From contig NW_026732577.1 of the NCBI RefSeq assembly GCF_028476545.1, forward strand, positions 1 to 64,000: a stretch of 64,000 nt of DNA, given 5' to 3'. The notes below the pieces were generated by a model. It was not told where the DNA came from and did no database searches. It saw only the letters and a program-made list of their open reading frames with translations. Made by a program: the position numbers and the translations under genes. The stretch is from Physella acuta (taxonomy: Eukaryota > Mollusca > Gastropoda > Physidae). Positions within the stretch are counted from its first letter, which is position 1. Each line of letters begins with the position of its first letter. This document shows positions 34,066-45,523 of the stretch, piece by piece.

Positions 34066-34918
34066 ATATAGATTCTAGAAAGATCTAAAATTCTTTGTAA
34101 TCTTTATTTAGATCTAGATTCTAAATCTAACCCTTTTTTTACCTTTCCAAATTATTTGTCGTTGAAATAGTAGATCTAGATTCTAGTACTTTTCAAAATG
34201 GCTTTTGGAAACTTACAGGAAATCGAATGCCAGATTTTTTCGTAGTCTTCGTTATTTTGTTTCGATTTTATAAAATAAATAAAGGGCCTAGCCTATGTAG
34301 AATAGTGGTACTTAATATTTTAGATATTATGAAACTGGTGGGGTCTAGTACGTAAAAAAAGTAGGTCAAACGACAGCGTTTTATATGCCCATTTGCCGAA
34401 ACCTTAATAGTAATAATAGTTCTTTGGACCAACCACACTGACAAAATCTTATGGTCATTCAGCTGGGTGTCTCTTGCCGCCCGCCAAACCCATGAAACTG
34501 ACTCGGCGAACACCTAGGGTTGGATCGAACCCTGGTTAAGAACCATTGTTCTAGAATGTATATAAAAACCGTCCTCGTGTTATAGTGTTTACATACACAC
34601 ACGCAAACAAAAGGTATACAAAGCCGGTATACTTTAAGATGTAGCCTCCTTCATTATCAAATATAGTCTCCGGAGTTCGTGCATTAAAGATCCAGTTAAT
34701 GTAGGTTATAAGATGTAGTATCAGTTATGTCGTTAGATTTTACAGAAACACTTGGATATTTCTATGGCGAACCACTTGTACTTACTGGACACTTATTCCT
34801 TTGTGGCACCATGAGGAGCAAAGGGCTGCAACCACGTCTCTCCATCGGACTCGAAAAGCAAATCAGATTTATAGCTCTTGGCATCAAATAGTGAACATTT
34901 AATCATACGATAAATACA
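34066..34918. other. Unassigned non-coding DNA
   Basis: AT-rich with repeated TAGATCTAGATTCTA motifs to about 34190, then unique sequence. No gene is recognised. Confidence 0.4.
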
Positions 34919-37420
34919 CAGGGGCGGAACTACAGTGCCGCCAGACCCCGCAATGCGGGGGGGCCCAGACCGATTGGGGGCCCAAAAATCCTGGCTAAAT
35001 TATTTTAAAAAAAAAATAAAAAAAAAAAATTAGGTGGAGGTCGAGTTATCTTTCTTCTACAGTTACAAACAAACACGATAGTCGGCAAACGTCTTTGATA
35101 AAAATGCACAGACTATAGCTCGAGAGACCGCCAGACATAAAGTCAACTTCAAAGATGCGTTCATTTTTACTTTAACAACTGTATCAATAAACTTGTAAAA
35201 GTTTAAGTTATCTCCCTTCAGCGAAGCATCTGAAATTTGACTGTGCCGGCACGCTTTGAAATCGGGCTGGGGAAATGTTGCGGCGACTATCCTGGTCTTC
35301 TAGACGACCGGAAAAAGTCGGCACTATTGATGTAGATGTTCATCGGCGCTTTCTTGTCCCCTTCCAATGAACCTTCCCAACTCTCTCCCCTGCCCCCTCT
35401 CACCCCTACCCCTCACCTCTACCCCTCACCACACCCTTACTCTTACAATAAGATGTAATGCATAGATTAACGAACCGTCTATGACAGGGGTCGGCAACCT
35501 GCGGCTCGCGAGCCGCATGCGGCTCTTTTGATGTCAAGATGCGGCTCTCTCGTTCCATGAACAAATATTAATTCTTATTTTGTTTTATTTTTACAACTCA
35601 TTAAAAATATTATAAAGAAAAAACAACTTTAAACAGGATATAAAAACACAGCCAGCAGAGAACAATGAGAGTAGGTGAGGTAGAAAGTATACGGACAGCT
35701 GAAAGCCGCTTGGGCACCTGACCCAACCCTTCAGCCGTGCTGTGACCAGCCCTATGGCGACGGTTCCATTCTTGCCACTACCCAAGTGCCGACTTTTTCG
35801 AATATCGCTAAATGGGGAATATTATTTTATTCAGAAAGCATTTAGCGGTCAATATGCATTAATTTGACCTGACTAACGTGGTTTTTTAGTTATTAGCTTC
35901 CTACGGCTGAGCGGGGTTATAGACGGTGGGGTACGAGTTTACCCTGCGTGCAGTGGGGTGGAAGAAAAGCCTTGTGAGAACCGAAGGACAGAAGCGACCG
36001 ATACCCAAGCAAGTAAAAGGGAGTTGGTAGTGTTGAGACCTGCCTGGCTATGGGAGACACCTCCTTGGCCAGTAGTGTCCGTATCTATAGAAAAAAAAAG
36101 TTATTGGCTTCTATTGTGCGAAGTATTAGTATGTTTTAAGTATAAATATTCTTCATATTTAAAGCTATTTATTTCGAATCAAATTTATATATCTAATCCT
36201 AATCAAATACCAAAAATATTGAAATGTGAAAAATGTTTGTGGCTCTTTAAAAACTGGGAAATTTTGTAAATTGTAACTTGTGGCTCTTCCGGCTCAAAAG
36301 GTTGCCGACCCCTGGTCTATGAACTACTGAACTGTAAACTGACCACTCCTGCACATTTTGTTAAAGACACTAGTCAGTAGTTGTTCATTTACCTGATGAA
36401 CAGCGACGGAACTACAGTCCCGCCAGACCCCGCAATGCGCGGGGGGGGGGGGGGCAGGCCGTTTAGGGGCCCACGGCTGACCAAAATTAATATTTTTTTA
36501 AATTTTGAATTTAATTTTCGTGCATTTTTGCCTTAATATTTGGTTTGTAAAAGAAAAACACTAGCTGCGGTACGATTATCTTTATTTTACAGTCACTATA
36601 CCACGCTCTTCCGCAACAGATAAAATCCATTACACAAACTACAGTGTAAAATATAGGCAACTCTTCAAATTTGAATGACTTCTTTGACTCGTTGCCCCCC
36701 ACCTCTTTAATAGCTAAATAGAGGACACGTAACTGTTTAACCGATCCTCCAAAGTGTACTGTCGCGGATTAGGCAGGGGATGGGGACCAAAAAGGGGGTT
36801 CAAAAATTGTCGATTTTTTTTTACATATTTTAAACAGTTATTTATAGTTGTATTTTTTAACCATTGTCAAGGCCGAGTTCTATTTCCCTACAATCAAACA
36901 CACGCTGTCGTCGGCAAAATTCTTTTTAAAAAACAACAAAGTCCATAGCACGAAAAGCCGCTACATATGAAGTGGGCTTTCGTCTTTGCGGCATTGGTAA
37001 GGGACCCGAAATCCTTTGTACATTTTTCAATGTTAATGTGTTTGTGATAGTGGTTGAATTTGTATCTTGCATCCTACAAATAATAAAAAAATAATATAAT
37101 ACTATACTAGAAACTTCAGTTTTATATACGGTTACTTGTTTTTGCTTTTACGAGAAATATCATAGTAAACTTTTAAAGTCTATACTTGGAATAATCTCCC
37201 CTGAGTAAGTTTTACAATGGGCGATGCTGACGTACATAGATCAAGGCGTTTTGATGTCGCTTTCAAGTTTTTTTCCCGAGCCGACCCCTATCCCACCCCT
37301 CTTTCTCAACCTCACAAGTATCGAGGAGATAAATGTATCGTTTATGAACTACTTCCTAACCGTACGATTCAACACTTCAGCACATTTTGTCAGACACTAG
37401 ACAGCACTAGATCTAGATCT
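34919..37420. repeat. Three diverged tandem copies of a hAT-ended unit, with a nested hAT element
   Basis: Copy 1 starts CAGGGGCGGAACTACAGTG at 34919. Copy 2 starts CAGCGACGGAACTACAGTC near 36405. A third, more decayed copy runs from about 36760 to 37420. Shared landmarks include CCGCCAGACCCCGCAATGCG (copies 1 and 2), a GTCGGCAAA segment, CTTTCAAG/CTTTCTTG before C-rich sequence, and GCACATTTTGT (end of copies 1 and 3). Copy 1 is split by the element at 35485-36314. No transposase frame is seen. Confidence 0.55.
35485..36314. mobile_element. Non-autonomous hAT (Charlie-like) element, 830 bp, perfect TSD
   Basis: The ends CAGGGGTCGGCAACCT and AGGTTGCCGACCCCTG are perfect 16-bp inverted repeats of the hAT-Charlie type. 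The flanks are identical 8-bp copies of GTCTATGA (35477-35484 and 36315-36322). Subterminal CGGCTC/TGTGGCTCTT motifs repeat near both ends, a usual layout for transposase binding. The 830-bp interior has no transposase frame, so it must have moved in trans. It sits inside copy 1 of the local triplication and is younger than it. Confidence 0.9.
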
Positions 37421-38022
37421 AGATCTAGTCAACAGATATTAATTTACTTTCATAGTATTAGGCACATCTAATTCACAAAACAGGGCAGGTAAGATTATTT
37501 TTATATAATTATTTAGAAATTAATTACGTTTAGAATTAATTGAACATTATTAATAGTCAATTACTATTTATAAATGACGTCATTGAGGTGGGGGTGTGTG
37601 AGGGTCTGGCTTTTTGTTAGTCCCCCCCCCCTCCCCTAAATCAGAAGGTTATCCAACGCGTGACCTGGCCACATACAGTTGTACATGTGAAAAACATTTT
37701 TCTGTCTATTTTGCATTACTGCATCATTCACCCAATCGCCATGAAAACTTGGGAAGCTGTTGAGTACAGCCCCGCAAAAGTTTCTGTCATAGGCCTAACA
37801 TTTGTACATATTGGAGTGGGGACTCCTAACGGAAATATGTGATTTAGCGCCCCGTGATCCTGCATAAACGGATGAGGTTACTACTTGAATACAACCGGCG
37901 TCAGTGTCATCCTGAGCGCATCACATATGAGCAAGTTGGCCCCCCACAGACAGTCGTTTAAAAGTTCCCACAACACTAGGAATAAGTCTCGCTACAACAC
38001 TCGATGACTAAATCTAATTAGG
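37421..38022. other. Unassigned non-coding DNA
   Basis: Unique sequence with an AGATCTAGATCT run near 37408-37425 and a C tract near 37622-37635. No gene is recognised. Confidence 0.4.
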
Positions 38023-38030
38023 TGTCGCAC

Positions 38031-38102
38031 CAATGTTTCTTCCTAGGTAGACTGTTTTCGGAGGAGGGGTGGGGAGGGGGAGCTCTGCCGGAAGAAACAA
38101 TG
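38031..38102. mobile_element. Very short hAT-like MITE, 72 bp
   Basis: Starts CAATGTTTCTTCC and ends GGAAGAAACAATG, near-perfect 13-bp inverted ends of the CAGTGTTTCTTCC family. The flanks TGTCGCAC and TGTTGCAC (38023-38030, 38103-38110) match at 7 of 8. It looks like an internally deleted copy of the element seen at 19980-20205. Confidence 0.7.
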
Positions 38103-38768
<666 letters not shown>

Positions 38769-38927
38769 TAAATACAAGCAGTTATTGGTTTTAGTTGCGG
38801 CTCTCTTTATTTGCGCCCACTTAAGACCGGCAGTTAGTGCCTGATCTGCTACTGTCCAGGATTTATTTTGCCCTGGTGATTCCAGTCTACTGCTTCCTCG
38901 CGATGTTGTCCTCTCCCCCTTCTTAAG

Positions 38928-39005
38928 CAGTGCTTCTTCCAGACTTTTTTCTCCGGGGGGGGGGGGGGCACTTGAAATTTTCGGGGGGGGGGGGCGGTAG
39001 ACTTT
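38928..39005. mobile_element. Half of a CAGTGTTTCTTCC-type MITE
   Basis: Begins CAGTGCTTCTTCCAGACTT and continues with G tracts, CACTTGAAATTTTCGG and GGCGGTAGACTTTC, as in the copies at 19980 and 51722. No right terminus is found. Confidence 0.6.
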
Positions 39006-39231
39006 CTTTCCACTACGCAGATCTTGGCTCTGTGTAAAAGCCAATGCTAAGCCTCAATATCTTCTTGTTTGGACTTGATTATCTCCCTTAATTGTACCTT
39101 AGCGTCTCTACTTATACCCATACTCTCCAACATCTTTAGCAGAGATCCAGACTCGTCATATTTTATTTTTTAAACCATCTTCCAACGTGTGCCTTACAGA
39201 TTGTAATATATCGAACGCATCTTTTTTCAGG

Positions 39232-39592
39232 CAGAGGCGTAGAGATATATTCAGGCGCCCGGGGCGGACTATCAATTTTTCGCCCCCTCCCTCAAATTTC
39301 TATATATTTAGTTTTCCATGAAAAAGCGCCCACTCCTCTCAGTTGGAAAAGTTTGTGACGCTTCTTCACAGTTACTATTTTCTATTTCGGTGCCACAAAA
39401 TTGATATAGAAAACAGTTAAATCAGTTTGTAAAACCTCGTAGTCGTTTATTTTCATAACTTTGACTGTGTATAATTCAATACTTCAGCTTAAAACGAGCT
39501 TTTAAACTAATTTTTCTATCCCCATTTGGCGCCCTCTTATGGTCGGCGCCCGGGGCGGTCGCCCCACCCGCCCTCACCTAGCTACGCCATTG
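39232..39592. mobile_element. hAT-like miniature element (GGCGTAG ends), older copy
   Basis: The left end CAGAGGCGTAGAGATAT and right end CACCTAGCTACGCCATTG are inverted with mismatches. The flanks TTTTCAGG and CTTCCAAG match at only 5 of 8, so the target duplication has decayed or the call is slightly off. Inside, GGCGCCCGGGGCGG occurs near both ends. A related right half is at about 41780-41996. Confidence 0.55.
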
Positions 39593-40215
39593 CTTCCAAG
39601 GCGGTCAGCTTACTCTCGACCTTCTTGTCGTCATACTGATGTTCAGCCTTCACTACGACTAAATTAAACTTCTCTAAAAACACGTCTTACAGGAACGTGA
39701 AGAACCATTTCTTTCTTTTGTGTGTGTGTGTCTCTTTGTTATTAAAAGCACACATCTGTAATCGCGCGCCTGAAACAATCTAACCAATTCTTTAGGTTCT
39801 GTTTGTCTCTTGCAAACATTCTGCAAAAACACGAACCCAACTTCTGAAAGTTAACCCCGATTTCATGTGTCATGACGACAATACTTGGTTATAAAAAATA
39901 CTTAGAGATTGTCTCATTATGTTAATAATTCTCTGCCTTTCCTGAGTAAAGTGTCGTATTAAACTAAGAACGGTAACTATTGCGCTGGCCTATAGCACAT
40001 TACCCCCCTCGGACATCCCCCCCGTATTTACCCCCTCCCCGAGCAATGATCTCCTGTCAATTACGCCCCCGCCCCCGCGGGAATAACCCCCCCCCTCCCT
40101 CCCCTCAAGTTAGAATCCTAACTCAAATTCTATACTTATTATAGATTACCTTAATCCTAACCTTAAGAAAAAGAGCAAAACCTAAGTATTCTCCTCAGTC
40201 TAAAACTTAACACAA
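39593..40215. other. Unassigned non-coding DNA
   Basis: No gene is recognised. C-rich patches lie near 40003-40100. Confidence 0.4.
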
Positions 40216-40376
40216 AACCAAAACCAATGCTAGACATTGTTTAAAGCCTAACCCTAACCCTAAGCCTAGCCCTAACCTAACACTAACACTAACCCGAGCC
40301 ATAGCAATAGCCCAAACCCTAACCCTGACCATAACACTAACCCTAATTCTAACCCTAAATCTAGCCCTAACCCTGT
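40216..40376. repeat. Degenerate interstitial telomere-like repeat (CCCTAA)
   Basis: About 160 bases of CCTAACCCTAA-type sequence with many substitutions (CCTAGCCCTAA, AACACTAAC). CCCTAA/TTAGGG is the usual animal telomere repeat. Here it is internal, decayed and followed by G tracts. Confidence 0.8.
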
Positions 40377-40695
40377 CCGGGGGTATTGTCCTACTGGGCA
40401 GGGGGGGGGGGGGAATTGACAAGGGGGGGGGGGGGGTAATTACGTCGAGAGTAAGTGTCCGGGGGGTAATTGACGGGGGGGGGTAATGCCCTGTCCCCAT
40501 TGCGCTGAACACCTCTTTGAATATATCCATGGTGACGTGTATCCATGTCAAGATTTTCACCTGGACTTCATGGTTCTCCTGCAAGCCAGTTGGAACCAGC
40601 AGGTGAATCGTCCCACTGCTTCCATTTCCTTGACTCCAGTTCCGGTATTGCTTGACCATCATCAACCGCTGGCCTTACCCAACACCCCAAGATAG
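40377..40695. other. G-tract-rich then unique non-coding DNA
   Basis: Runs of 9-13 G at about 40399-40437 and 40475-40484 are separated by GGTAATT-like modules. After that the sequence has moderate GC without a recognised gene. Confidence 0.45.
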
Positions 40696-40857
40696 CAGTG
40701 TTTCTTCCAGGCATCTCTTCGGTGGGGAAGGGGGGGGGAGGAAGAGGGGAAATGGAATTTAAATAGAAAATATATACTTTTAACAGTGTCCGCCCCCCCC
40801 CCCCCCCCTAAAATTTCAAGTACCACCCCAGAAAAAAAAGGCTGAAAGAAACACCCT
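40696..40857. mobile_element. CAGTGTTTCTTCC-type MITE
   Basis: The left end CAGTGTTTCTTCCAGGCATC and right end AGGCTGAAAGAAACACC are inverted. The flanks AAGATAGC and AGGATAGC agree at 7 of 8 if the boundary is shifted by one base. Inside are the C-tract complement of the family's G tracts and AAATATATACTTTTAACAGT, also found in the copy at 51722-51886. Confidence 0.6.
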
Positions 40858-40920
40858 AGGATAGCGACATACATGGAACGGTGACCATCCCCAAATATTC
40901 CAAGTCGATCTTTCTTTCAC

Positions 40921-41134
40921 TCCTCTTCGTTCTTAATTTTTAGTGTTGGATGGTATTCCCTCCGGCACAAATACATATTACGTGTCAACGTGATATGCGC
41001 CATACAGGCCATTGACTCCGATTTCTATAGCCTTTGTCCAACCAAGAACAAACTACAAGGCAGCAGTTGTTTGATTTTGGAGTTGTCTCTCCTAGATGGG
41101 TTGCTGTCCCCGGCTATCGAGCCTCATCTGCCAG
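40921..41134 (-). mobile_element. tRNA-headed SINE, family A, head missing
   Basis: Minus-strand copy with the tail (complement of CTCTTCGTTCTTAATTT) and a body nearly matching 24491-24773 (CAAACTACAAGGCAGCAGTT and TTGGAGTTGTCTCTCCTAGA on the plus strand). It stops at GAGCCTCATCTGCCAG before the tRNA-like head, which is the usual 5' truncation. Confidence 0.75.
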
Positions 41135-41167
41135 AGGCAATCAGAACAGTTTACAACGCGTTGATGT

Positions 41168-41245
41168 CTGATGCTCCATGTTTGACCTTGAATTCTGATG
41201 TCTGCTGGCGTTTTGCCAAATTCTTGAAAATAGATTTCTTGAAAT
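41168..41245. repeat. Dispersed repeat copy (pair of 33971-34049)
   Basis: Matches 33971-34049 almost base for base and, like it, is followed at once by CAGTGGCGTAGCGAG. Confidence 0.8.
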
Positions 41246-41300
41246 CAGTGGCGTAGCGAGGTCGGGTGTCACCCGGTGCGGTGCGCACCCCCCGCCTCTG
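41246..41300. mobile_element. 55-bp remnant of a hAT-like MITE with perfect TSD
   Basis: Starts CAGTGGCGTAGCGAGG and ends CCCCCGCCTCTG. The flanks CTTGAAAT (41238-41245) and CTTGAAAT (41301-41308) are identical. The interior GGTGTCACCCGGTGCGG is the reverse complement of a module in the elements at 44470 and 52355. Confidence 0.75.
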
Positions 41301-42337
41301 CTTGAAATATAATCGTTAGGAAAATACAAATTCGCAAGGCAAATTTGACACTGTATTGTATTAATTTTTTTTTTATAAATAAAATATCTATTTTAGTTTG
41401 ATCCATTAAAAGTGCTAGAAGCTGTCGATATTACTGAAAACTTGTTGTTTTGCGGTTTATATGGGCATTTAAAACTGTTTTTTCTTCTTCTAGAATTGAG
41501 TTCAACACAGGAAATAAATCAGGTTCTGACCAGAGTGTCATACATTCATCTCTTCTGGGGGTTCCGCCCCCCCCCCTCGAAGAACGTCTACCACCACTCG
41601 TAAGGCTTAAAAGGTTTACAAATATAAAATACTTAGAGATCGATTCTTATCGAAAGGGTGAGACATTAAAGTTTATATTTGATTAGAGTTCTAGAAAATC
41701 TTTACTTAAAATAAAGCATTAATTATGCTGCAATATGATAAAAAAATTTAATGATTACATTTTCTAGTTGGTCAAGACAGTGCTGTGGCTAGCGACGATA
41801 AAAAAAAACATTTCTGTAATACCAGAGTCGTCGCAACCTTTGTTCTATTTCTATAAATAGTTATTCCTGTCAGTGAAAAAGCGTAACTTTGTGTATAATT
41901 CAATACTTCAGCTTAAAATTAGCTTTTTATTTTTTTACGCCTTTCGGCGTTCCTTTAGGGTCGGCGCCCCACCCGCCCTCCCCTAGCTACACCACTGTGT
42001 AATACATCATGTTTGTATTTAGCCTTGATATCACCGATAACCATGAAGAGCATAAGTAGGCCATGGAATAAGCTCAGCTGCGTGCTAGCTAATCAACAGT
42101 TGGCTTTTACAGGGAAACACGTTTTCTAGGAAACACATGACGTTATGAGGCACAATTATGAGATACTGGTGAATTTATAATGTATTCTTCCTGCATCTAT
42201 GGTCTGAGAACAGTTGTGTTTGAATTATTTTTTGTTACACTGCGGGTAGAAAGTCGAATATTATGGTACAAAATACAATTTATACAAGTTTTGTTGACAG
42301 AAATAAGTGACCTGATAATTTATAAAACAATACATAC

Positions 42338-42340
<3 letters not shown>
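41301..42340. other. Non-coding; includes a hAT-like right half near 41850-41996
   Basis: AT-rich sequence without a gene. The segment TATAATTCAATACTTCAGCT through CACCCGCCCTCCCCTAGCTACACCACTG (41880-41996) matches the right half of the element at 39232-39592. A left end may be CAGTGCTGTGGCTAGCG near 41780, but no target duplication is seen. Confidence 0.45.

Positions 42341-42425
<85 letters not shown>
42341..42425. repeat. (TA)n array
   Basis: Uninterrupted TA dinucleotides, about 42 copies. Confidence 0.95.
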
Positions 42426-42426
<1 letters not shown>

Positions 42427-42714
42427 GTAGCATATTTAAATATAACTGTAATTGTAAATAATGTAAAACTGACCAGCCGGCATACAAATTTGGTATAGAA
42501 CATTGATAAATTTAGCTCAGTGCTTTGTGTTTCTGCTACGTCGTGCGCCACAGGCGTCGTGACTCACCCACACTACTGCTCACTACACTGAGCATGGCGT
42601 TATTTGCATGACCTTGATGAATACAATTTTGTATTAATCAAGTTCATGCAATTAACGTTATACAGTATTTGAAAAGTTTTACCGATCTGTAGATATAACA
42701 ACTACACACAAAAA

Positions 42715-42775
42715 AACAACGTTTTAATAACAAAGTTTTATGTAATAATGCAATGAAAATGAGAAAAAAACTTTT
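42715..42775. mobile_element. Diverged single arm of the 5634-5850 palindromic element
   Basis: CAACGTTTTAATAACAAAGT and the following TTTATGTAATAATGCA match the arm sequence at 5659-5690 with a few changes. The complementary arm is not visible nearby. Confidence 0.5.
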
Positions 42776-42844
42776 CGTTAAATATATACTGATACATTAA
42801 TATTTAAATAACTAGTATTTGTGATGGATAGACCAGTTTTACCA

Positions 42845-42985
42845 TACAATAGACCAGCCTCTCTCAACAGACCAGCCTCTCTCAACAGACCAGCCTCTCT
42901 CATCAGACCAGCCTCTCTCAACAGACCAGCCTCTCTCAACAGACTAGTAGTACCATACAAGAGACCAGTCTCTATCAACAAAATA
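42845..42985. repeat. 18-bp minisatellite (CAGACCAGCCTCTCTCAA), ~6 copies
   Basis: Six 18-bp units lie between two related ACCATACAA.AGACCAG.. units. An open frame across them is repeat-driven. Confidence 0.85.
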
Positions 42986-44427
42986 AGTTTTTATTAAACA
43001 CTTATTTTTTTTCCGAAGTTGTTGATAGAACTAACAGCCCCAGTAAAGTCTAACCAGAACATATATTTCAGACAAAAAAATAATTTCCAAGCAACGTGCA
43101 TATGGTCACAGTAATACGATTATTGAATGTTATAATTTACATTACGAAGCATGCTTAGTTAGAGTATAATAGAATAAACCTATTCATAATGGGATATGCT
43201 CAGTTTATTTCTATTTTTAAATAATTTAAGATCTGAAGCCTTTTTAATACTTTTACCATATTTGGCACATGAAAGTAAGCATTAAACAGCAAAAAAAAAA
43301 AAGAGTTGAAAACATGTTGGTTGTCATAGAAACCCGAAAAAAAAAACTCCGCCATTATGAATTTTTCGGTGCCTTTAAAAACGCTAAGGATTTTTTTAAA
43401 TGGACTTATAGCAATCAAATTTAAACGGCTTATATTTCAGCATATATTAAAACTTTTGTCACAACAACTTTTTGAAAGAGTTACTGGTCAGAATTCTACA
43501 AGGTTTAAAACATTGTACTATGGTGGCATTGTTTCATAAATAAAAAAAAGTATTAGGCTTGTTAATGCAAAAAACTATAAACTGAGAAAACAGCAAAATA
43601 ACGAAAATTAGGTGACGAAAATACCATATATGTGTAATTTGTAAAGCCAATTTGTAAGATGTGGGTGTTTTCGAGACGATGGAAAACACGACTATCAAAT
43701 ACCTGAGATTTCCAGCTTTTTTAATGATGCCAATTACAATATGATGACGGTTAAAATTGGAAAAAAAATATTTAAAAAAAAAATTAATAGGGTCATAAAA
43801 ACAGTATTTTAAACCCATAACATTTTTTTTGTCAATAAAGTTATTATTTTCTTAATAGAAAAATGGACAAAGTATCCAAAAGTGTAAAAAACCCATTATG
43901 ACGAAAAACCAGGTTTATTGTTATTTTTTTAATGAGCATATCCCCTATAAATGCAGTTCATTGTTCCACATGTCTATCAAGTGCCGAAGTATCATACAGT
44001 GTACATCTCTTATAACATTAATTTATGTCAATTTGTGGCACGGTGATCAAGAATAATTTTAAAATATTTAATTATCTAAATTAAAAATCTACACATTTGT
44101 ATAAAACATGTTATTACATGGCATACAGTTTGTTTATTGTAAACACTATGCTTAAAAAAAGTGGTCTTATAAAATCTAGTTAGATACATTATACATTTGT
44201 TTAAAACATAAAGGCAAATAGTCTCAAAATGACCCGAAGTTTGTAATTATAAGAGGCCAGTTATACATAGTAACGAATATTGTAGTAGTTGAATAAGCAG
44301 CCAACTTAAACATCATCGTCCATAAAATGGTTTTAGTCGCACCACTCAATAGCTTGCTAGATGAGGAAGACCTGTATTAATAAAAAGTAATTTTATTAAA
44401 AAGTTCTTATTCCATTTATATAAAAAT
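42986..44427. other. Unassigned non-coding DNA
   Basis: Very AT-rich with A and T homopolymers. Open frames of 60-94 codons have no recognisable domains. Confidence 0.45.
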
Positions 44428-45282
44428 GTTTGCTAATAGCTTGTAGTGTACCGATAGTATAGTTACAGGCAGTGGCGTAGCGAGGGGCAGGGGGCGGGGG
44501 TGCGGACCGCACCGGGTGACACCATTTAGGGGGGTGACACCAAGGCAAAAAATAGCAAAATATATTTAGAAAAATTATAATTCCACTTAATTAAGTGATT
44601 AATTCGAGTGTTAAATAGTCTTTTAAGAGGTGCAAAGCGAAAGTTTGAGGGGGGGGGGGGGGGGGGGGAGGGGGGTGCAAATCGAAAGTTTGATGGGAGG
44701 GGGGTGCAAATCGAAATTATGAGGGGGAGGTGGGGGGCGCAAATCGAAAATTGAAAGTTTGTCCCTGGAAGGGTTGCTACGCCTCAGGGGGGGTGACACC
44801 ATTAAGTGCCGCACCGAAATTGAAAGTTTGTCCCTGGAAGGGTTGCTACGCCTCAGGGGGGGTGACACCATTAAGTGCCGCACCGGGTGACACCTAACCT
44901 CGCTACGCCACTGGTTACAGGGAATGCAAATAGCTTGTAGTGTACCGATAGTATAGTTACACGGAATGCAAATAGCCTGTAGTGTACCGATAATATAGTT
45001 ACAGGGAATGCAAATAGCTTGTAATTTACCGATAGTATAGTTACAGGGAATGCAAATAGTTTGTAGTGTACCGATAGTATAGTTACAGGGAATGCAAATA
45101 GTTTGTAGTGTACCGATAGTATAGTTACAGGGAATGCAAATAGCTTGTAGTGTACCGATAGTATAGTTACAGGGAATGCAAATAGCTTGTAGTGTACCGA
45201 TAGTATAGTTATAGGGAATGCAAATAGCTTGTAGTGTACCGATACTATAGTTACAGGGAATGCTAATAGCTTGTAGTTTACC
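44428..45282. repeat. 42-bp minisatellite, ~9 copies, split by a MITE
   Basis: The 42-bp unit TTACAGGGAATGCAAATAGC plus a TTGTAGTGTACCGATAGTATAG half repeats from 44914 to 45282. One further unit lies at 44428-44469, to the left of the MITE at 44470-44913. Because 42 is a multiple of three, a Cys-Ile-Pro-Cys-Asn-Tyr frame stays open on the minus strand; I treat it as an artefact. Confidence 0.92.
44470..44913. mobile_element. Mosaic hAT-like MITE, 444 bp, perfect TSD
   Basis: The ends CAGTGGCGTAGCGAGG and CCTCGCTACGCCACTG are perfect 16-bp inverted repeats. Identical 8-bp flanks GTTACAGG (44462-44469, 44914-44921) lie in the 42-bp minisatellite. The interior combines a GGGTGACACC module with G-tract and GCAAATCGAAAGTTTG modules like those at 3956. 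A roughly 68-bp segment (AAGTTTGTCCCTGGAAGGGT to AAGTGCCGCACCG) is repeated in tandem. It looks like one miniature element nested in another. Confidence 0.88.
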
Positions 45283-45403
<121 letters not shown>

Positions 45404-45453
45404 TACTTTATTGTAACATAATTATAATTGATACTAACAATATGAAAGGTTAA

Positions 45454-45459
45454 TTTATT
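45454..45459 (-). promoter_or_regulatory. Candidate polyadenylation signal AATAAA
   Basis: Complement of TTTATT, about 65 bases after the GIMAP stop codon. A second AATAAA overlaps the stop codon itself (45523-45528). Either could serve; transcript ends are needed. Confidence 0.35.
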
Positions 45460-45523
45460 TTCTAGCATTTTTTAAACTATTCCATTTAGAATGGTCAATA
45501 AAAAAAGATTTGAACTCTTGCCT

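Noticed and set aside
40216-40376. True telomere
   Set aside because: The repeats are degenerate, short and internal, with unique DNA on both sides.
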